From Chloroflexota bacterium (lineage in GTDB: Bacteria > Chloroflexota > UBA6077), in the NCBI GenBank assembly GCA_021806765.1, contig JAJZQR010000319.1, forward strand, positions 1-6,240: 6,240 nt of DNA, read 5' to 3'. Under the pieces are notes generated by a model, which made no database searches, had not been told where the DNA came from, and saw nothing but the letters and a program-made list of their open reading frames with translations. How positions within the stretch are numbered: position 1 is the first letter of the stretch; each line of letters starts with the position of its first letter. Position numbers and translations under genes: made by a program. Positions 4,919 to 6,240 of this stretch are shown here, one piece after another.

Positions 4919-6240
4919 TCGCGGCCCTGCTCGGGCAAGGCTGCGGCAGCTTGCCCCAGTCCATCGGCCGTGGGGCGGTAGCTCCCGGTGAAGCCCCTGC
5001 TACTCCCGCCAGCCCCTCGCCGCTCCAGCCGTCACCACAGGCGGCATCGCCGGCCTCAGCAGCGCCCGCGGCGGCCGATCACCCCAAGGCTCCCGTCTCG
5101 GCCGGCACCGCCGTGAAGCCGAAGGTCGATCAGGAGAAAGCGCAGACGGCCCTGATTCCGGCAAGCTCGGGCGGCAAGATCGAGCTCAAATCGGGAAACG
5201 GTGTCACCTACACCCTCGAGGTCCCGAAGGATGCCCTGCTGAGCGACGAGATCATCACGATGGCGCCCGTCGCCCAGATCGATGGGCTTCCCTTGAGCGG
5301 CGGCCTGCTGGGGGCAGTGGACTTGCGCCCCGAAGGGATGCGCCTGGTGAAGCCGGCTACCCTCACCATTCAGCTTCCGGCAGGCTTCAAGGCGGCCGAC
5401 CTGATTGGGTTCGCCTACCAGGGAGGCGGCGAGGACTTCCACCTCTACCCCGTGTCGGCCAAAGGCACCGCGATCACCGCGAACCTCATGCACTTCAGCA
5501 GCTACGGTGGCGGGCAAGGAACGCAGGCAGACTCCCAGACCCAGCAGGGCAAGACCCCGACTGGGGCCGAATCCCAATTCGAGAATGAGATGGGCGCGGC
5601 GCTCGACAACGCGCGCCGGACCGGCAGCGATCCCAGTTCCAACCAGCAGGTCGAGGACGCCCTGCGCCATTTCTTCGACAACCAGCTGTCCCAGGACTTG
5701 AAGACGGCGGAAACGAACGACGGCTCCATCGACACTGCCGTCGCCGAGTACCTGACCTGGCTGCGGAATGTTCAGCTTCTTGGCATGGAGGCCCACTTCG
5801 AGACCGAGATGAAGTTGGCCGACGCGTCGGTGAAGAAGGGGCTCAGGAACGCCTTCGACAAGGCATCCCAGCGGTGCGCTCAGGACCTTGACTGGGAGCA
5901 GGGTCTAAAGATGTTGAACCGCGCGAGGCAGGCTGAGCTCCTCTACGGCATACAGTACGAAGACCTCGATTCGAAGCTCCAGCAGTGCTGGACGTTCAGG
6001 CTCGACTATGAGTCCATCATCACATGGGAGCTCGATGACAACATGAATATCGTGGCTCACGTGAAATCCCAGGTGCCGCTGAACATGAACAGTGACATGA
6101 CGGCTTTCGATGGAGAGGCGCCACTGAAGTACGTCGAGTATAAGGTGGAGTGGCGGGGGGAATCCAGCATGATGAACAGCCTCTGCGATATCGAGACGAC
6201 TACCACAGATACCACCCTCTCGGTATCGCCGATGATCCTG
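4885..6240 (+). CDS. Secreted, probably lipid-anchored protein with ZU5-like domain (3' truncated by window edge)
   Basis: The frame is open for 452 codons to the window end with no stop, so the C terminus is missing. Residues 1-19 form a signal peptide: MVRR, then a hydrophobic core (AVMASLLIAALLG), with Cys20 followed by GS. The GQGC site lacks the usual Leu at -3, so lipid attachment is probable rather than certain. Residues 22-90 are a Pro/Ala/Ser-rich spacer typical of exported proteins. Residues about 93-208 look like a ZU5-type beta domain of bacterial lipoproteins: GGKIEL, then VPKDAL (113-118), LRPEGMRLVKPATLTIQLP in the centre, and the closing HFSSYGGG (203-210). Residues about 225-365 are mainly helical and charged. 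From about 368 (CWTFRLDYES) a beta-rich region begins that I do not recognise; cysteines are at 331, 368 and 434. It likely acts at the cell surface; the function is unknown. It overlaps the small upstream ORF by 34 bases. Confidence 0.88.
   Translation, partial: MVRRAVMASLLIAALLGQGCGSLPQSIGRGAVAPGEAPATPASPSPLQPSPQAASPASAAPAAADHPKAPVSAGTAVKPKVDQEKAQTALIPASSGGKIELKSGNGVTYTLEVPKDALLSDEIITMAPVAQIDGLPLSGGLLGAVDLRPEGMRLVKPATLTIQLPAGFKAADLIGFAYQGGGEDFHLYPVSAKGTAITANLMHFSSYGGGQGTQADSQTQQGKTPTGAESQFENEMGAALDNARRTGSDPSSNQQVEDALRHFFDNQLSQDLKTAETNDGSIDTAVAEYLTWLRNVQLLGMEAHFETEMKLADASVKKGLRNAFDKASQRCAQDLDWEQGLKMLNRARQAELLYGIQYEDLDSKLQQCWTFRLDYESIITWELDDNMNIVAHVKSQVPLNMNSDMTAFDGEAPLKYVEYKVEWRGESSMMNSLCDIETTTTDTTLSVSPMIL

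Noticed and set aside
5056..5796. 246-codon minus-strand frame opposite the envelope protein
   Set aside because: The + frame shows signal peptide, ribosome-binding site and recognisable domain; the antisense frame has none of these.
1..6240. CRISPR array, tRNA/rRNA genes, insertion sequence with transposase, restriction or toxin-antitoxin genes
   Set aside because: No regularly spaced repeats, no cloverleaf or rRNA-like sequence, and no transposase or effector motifs on either strand.

Overview
The window is about 6.2 kb of GC-rich DNA with every supported gene on the + strand. It looks like a chromosomal segment of a high-GC environmental bacterium, and Chloroflexota (Chloroflexi) is my best guess. 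That rests on the combination of a STAND/TPR/LuxR regulator, a leaderless-looking housekeeping gene, Pro/Ala-rich lipoprotein architecture and dispersed palindromic repeats in the intergenic DNA. It is an inference from style, not a sequence match.

Layout. (1) 1-381 is non-coding and contains two palindromic repeats: a near-perfect palindrome at 101-171, and a 117-bp element at 238-354 with 15-bp terminal inverted repeats and internal hairpins. An extended -10 promoter follows directly before the first gene. (2) 382-1584 is hemW, a radical-SAM heme chaperone, probably translated from a leaderless mRNA. Its stop codon lies inside a third palindrome (1581-1642). (3) 1643-2071 is a roughly 430-bp intergenic region with a good sigma-70-type promoter (TTGCAG-18 bp-TATAAT) and two mini-ORFs of doubtful reality; the second overlaps the next gene by ATGA. 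(4) 2072-4417 encodes a 781-residue STAND ATPase with TPR repeats and a C-terminal LuxR-type HTH. (5) 4418-4579 is intergenic with a 7-bp inverted repeat. (6) 4580-4918 is a small unrecognised ORF with a GTG start and a strong Shine-Dalgarno; its 3' part looks degenerate. (7) 4885-6240 is a secreted, probably lipid-anchored protein with a ZU5-like beta domain, a helical middle and an unrecognised C-terminal region. It runs off the window edge without a stop.

Functionally, hemW (heme delivery to respiratory enzymes) looks unrelated to what follows. The LuxR-type regulator, the small ORF and the envelope protein are collinear and could belong together, but apart from order and the 34-nt overlap of the last two nothing in the sequence proves it. 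I see no clear new defence, mobile or biosynthetic system. The most noteworthy items are the three different palindromic repeat families packed around hemW, the stop codon supplied by one of them, and the uncharacterised C-terminal region of the envelope protein.
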